A stretch of 8,435 nt of DNA, taken from an uncultured Sterolibacteriaceae bacterium. Its GTDB lineage: Bacteria; Pseudomonadota; Gammaproteobacteria; Burkholderiales; Rhodocyclaceae. The DNA is taken from positions 1-8,435 of the forward strand of contig CALARK010000019.1 of NCBI GenBank assembly GCA_937888595.1, read 5' to 3'. The notes under the pieces are model-generated. The model made no database searches and was not told the origin of the DNA. It saw only the letters and a program-made list of their open reading frames with translations. Both the position numbers and the translations under genes were made by a program. Below, piece by piece: positions 7,869 to 8,435 of this stretch. Every line of letters starts with the position of its first letter. Position 1 is the first letter of the stretch.

Positions 7869-8084
7869 TTACTCCTTGCGCTTCTTGTCGGTTTCCGCAG
7901 GCTCGGCCGCGCCGCCAGCCTTGACCCACTCGTCCACTTCATCTTTCTTGAACTTCCAAAGACGACCCATGCGGTGGGCGGGCATACCATGCTTGTCGAT
8001 CCACTTGTAAACGGTGTCATTGCTGACCCCGAGGTACTTGCAAATCTCGGTTATTGATAACCAGCGGTCTTCCATCTCGTTCAT
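7869..8084 (-). CDS. Small excisionase/MerR-like helix-turn-helix DNA-binding protein
   Basis: This 71-aa protein matches the excisionase-family (HTH_17, MerR-like) DNA-binding fold. Residues 9-30 (LSITEICKYLGVSNDTVYKW is the helix-turn-helix) are followed by the short wing HRMGRLWKFKKDEVDEWVK (37-55) and a charged, probably disordered tail (57-71). The ATG at 8084 has GGAG (8092-8095) 7 nt upstream; a second in-frame ATG three codons later lacks a clear site. It is the first gene of the restriction operon, 9 bp before hsdM. Proteins of this kind act as phage excisionases or as local regulators. No integrase is visible here, so a regulator of the hsd promoter is the more likely role, possibly acting at the CGAT repeats upstream. 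That role is inferred from position only. Confidence 0.88.
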   Translation of the reverse strand: MNEMEDRWLSITEICKYLGVSNDTVYKWIDKHGMPAHRMGRLWKFKKDEVDEWVKAGGAAEPAETDKKRKE

Positions 8085-8137
8085 TCTCTTGCTCCACGGG
8101 CGCTTTGGTTGTTTGCCACGTCCGACAGAGGCGAAAC

Positions 8138-8162
8138 GGGAGAGACTGGACGCACCTCTCCC
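8138..8162. repeat. Inverted repeat in the 5' leader, 7-bp perfect stem
   Basis: GGGAGAG (8138-8144) and CTCTCCC (8156-8162) form a perfect 7-bp stem with an 11-nt loop, about 55 nt upstream of the HTH start codon and just downstream of the predicted transcription start. No U-run follows, so it does not look like an intrinsic terminator. It could be an operator or a leader hairpin. A short CTGG/CCAG pairing (8161-8164 with 8146-8149) would compete with it. Confidence 0.5.
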
Positions 8163-8180
8163 AGGTTAAAAAACTCCTTT

Positions 8181-8210
8181 AATATACAAAGACGCTATGT
8201 GCTATGTCAA
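8181..8210 (-). promoter_or_regulatory. Sigma-70-type promoter of the restriction operon
   Basis: On the minus strand a perfect -35 TTGACA (8205-8210) is followed after 18 bp by TATATT (8181-8186), five of six matches to the -10 consensus. The surroundings are AT-rich, unlike the flanking genes. The predicted start is near 8174, giving a leader of about 90 nt before the HTH gene at 8084. No other convincing promoter was seen further down, and the genes overlap, so this probably drives all six. Confidence 0.8.
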
Positions 8211-8211
8211 A

Positions 8212-8235
8212 CGATCTTTAACGATTGGAGCCGAT
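8212..8235. repeat. Three CGAT boxes at exact 10-bp period upstream of the -35 (candidate operator)
   Basis: CGAT occurs at 8212, 8222 and 8232, one DNA turn apart, and the first two are extended to AACGAT. On the transcribed strand the array reads ATCG in three steps and ends 1 bp upstream of the -35 hexamer. Same-face spacing next to a promoter is typical of cooperative protein binding. The encoded HTH protein is the obvious candidate ligand, but this is inference. Confidence 0.5.
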
Positions 8236-8244
8236 TATTTTCTA

Positions 8245-8435
8245 TCACGCTCGATGCCAGACGCCGGTGTCAAGCCGGGTGCCGTTATCAATGCATGGCA
8301 TCCAGTAGGTCCAGGCAGGAATCGAGGTGCGCCCGCACAGCACCGCCACCATCACCCGCTGATACATGCTGTGCCCGCCGGGCCGAAATCCTTCCAGCCG
8401 GTCGATGGGCGGCAGGTCGCGTTGCGGGGCGGTGA
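8245..8435 (-). CDS. C-terminal part of a gamma-glutamylcyclotransferase-fold (GGCT/AIG2-like) protein
   Basis: The last 62 codons of a minus-strand gene enter from the right edge and stop at TGA (8245-8247). The visible part reads IDRLEGFRPG, then SMYQRVMVAVLCGR, IPAWTYWM and a final LDTGVWHRA. This is the end of the GGCT/AIG2-like beta-barrel fold: the Glu in the DRLEGF motif (visible residue 14) aligns with the family's catalytic glutamate, and the tyrosine-arginine-valine strand and the Ala-Trp-Thr-Tyr strand follow in the usual order. Such proteins release 5-oxoproline from gamma-glutamyl peptides or amines. Substrate cannot be told from this fragment. It ends 35 bp before the hsd promoter -35, with no clear terminator, and is probably a host gene next to the restriction locus rather than part of it. 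Confidence 0.72.
   Translation of the reverse strand, partial: TAPQRDLPPIDRLEGFRPGGHSMYQRVMVAVLCGRTSIPAWTYWMPCIDNGTRLDTGVWHRA

Noticed and set aside
7869..8084. HTH gene as a phage excisionase marking an integrated element
   Set aside because: No integrase, tRNA gene or attachment-site repeat is visible, and the gene sits directly at the head of the hsd operon, so a regulator is more likely.
8081..8155. Possible 24-codon leader peptide starting at GTG 8155 on the minus strand and ending in TGA over the HTH start codon
   Set aside because: The end overlap is suggestive, but the start codon is GTG with a purine run only 2 nt away, the AAAGGAG near 8174-8180 is too far, and the peptide has no attenuator-like residue run.
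8211..8244. Terminator after the GGCT-like gene
   Set aside because: The stretch is AT-rich and contains the CGAT direct repeats, but I find no GC-rich stem followed by a T-run in either direction.
8109..8435. Plus-strand open frame of 108 codons at the right edge
   Set aside because: It runs across the promoter and antisense to the GGCT-like C-terminus; its translation is Arg/Ser/Cys-rich and unrecognisable.

Overview
The window is essentially one bacterial restriction operon read on the minus strand, from right to left. The base composition is fairly GC-rich, the leader carries a clear sigma-70-type promoter and the ribosome-binding sites are good. Together with the families present, this suggests a proteobacterium, but nothing seen here fixes genus or species.

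Layout from right to left. Positions 8245-8435 hold the last 62 codons of a gamma-glutamylcyclotransferase-fold (GGCT/AIG2-like) protein, a probable housekeeping neighbour. The 160-bp gap 8085-8244 holds a strong promoter (TTGACA / TATATT, 18-bp spacer), three CGAT boxes at exact 10-bp steps just upstream of the -35, and a 7-bp perfect inverted repeat in the 5' leader. Six minus-strand genes follow, separated by 9 bp or less or overlapping: a 71-aa excisionase/MerR-like helix-turn-helix protein (7869-8084); hsdM, the N6-adenine methyltransferase subunit (5727-7859); hsdS, the two-TRD specificity subunit (4312-5727); a DUF1016/YhcG-type PD-(D/E)xK nuclease-fold protein (3282-4325); hsdR, the nuclease-translocase subunit (295-3285); and the start of a HARE-HTH domain protein (305 down to position 1), cut by the window edge.

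How it works together: HsdM and HsdS should form the methyltransferase that marks a bipartite target. Adding HsdR gives the ATP-driven restriction complex. The small HTH protein is placed first, where a regulator of expression would be expected. Two less standard proteins are translationally woven into the same operon: the DUF1016 nuclease-fold protein between hsdS and hsdR, and the HARE-HTH protein overlapping the end of hsdR. HARE-HTH domains commonly head Mrr-type restriction enzymes, so the locus may combine type I restriction with an accessory nuclease and a second restriction or sensing activity.

The most notable observation is that the DUF1016 gene is bracketed by a 16-bp direct repeat (15/16 identical) covering the first codons of both it and hsdR, so both proteins begin MKPTD. 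The single mismatch is synonymous and falls on the base that forms the hsdS stop codon. This looks like the scar of a cassette inserted into an ancestral overlapping hsdS-hsdR junction. All complete genes look intact, with their catalytic motifs. No RNA genes, IS elements, CRISPR arrays or convincing terminators were seen.
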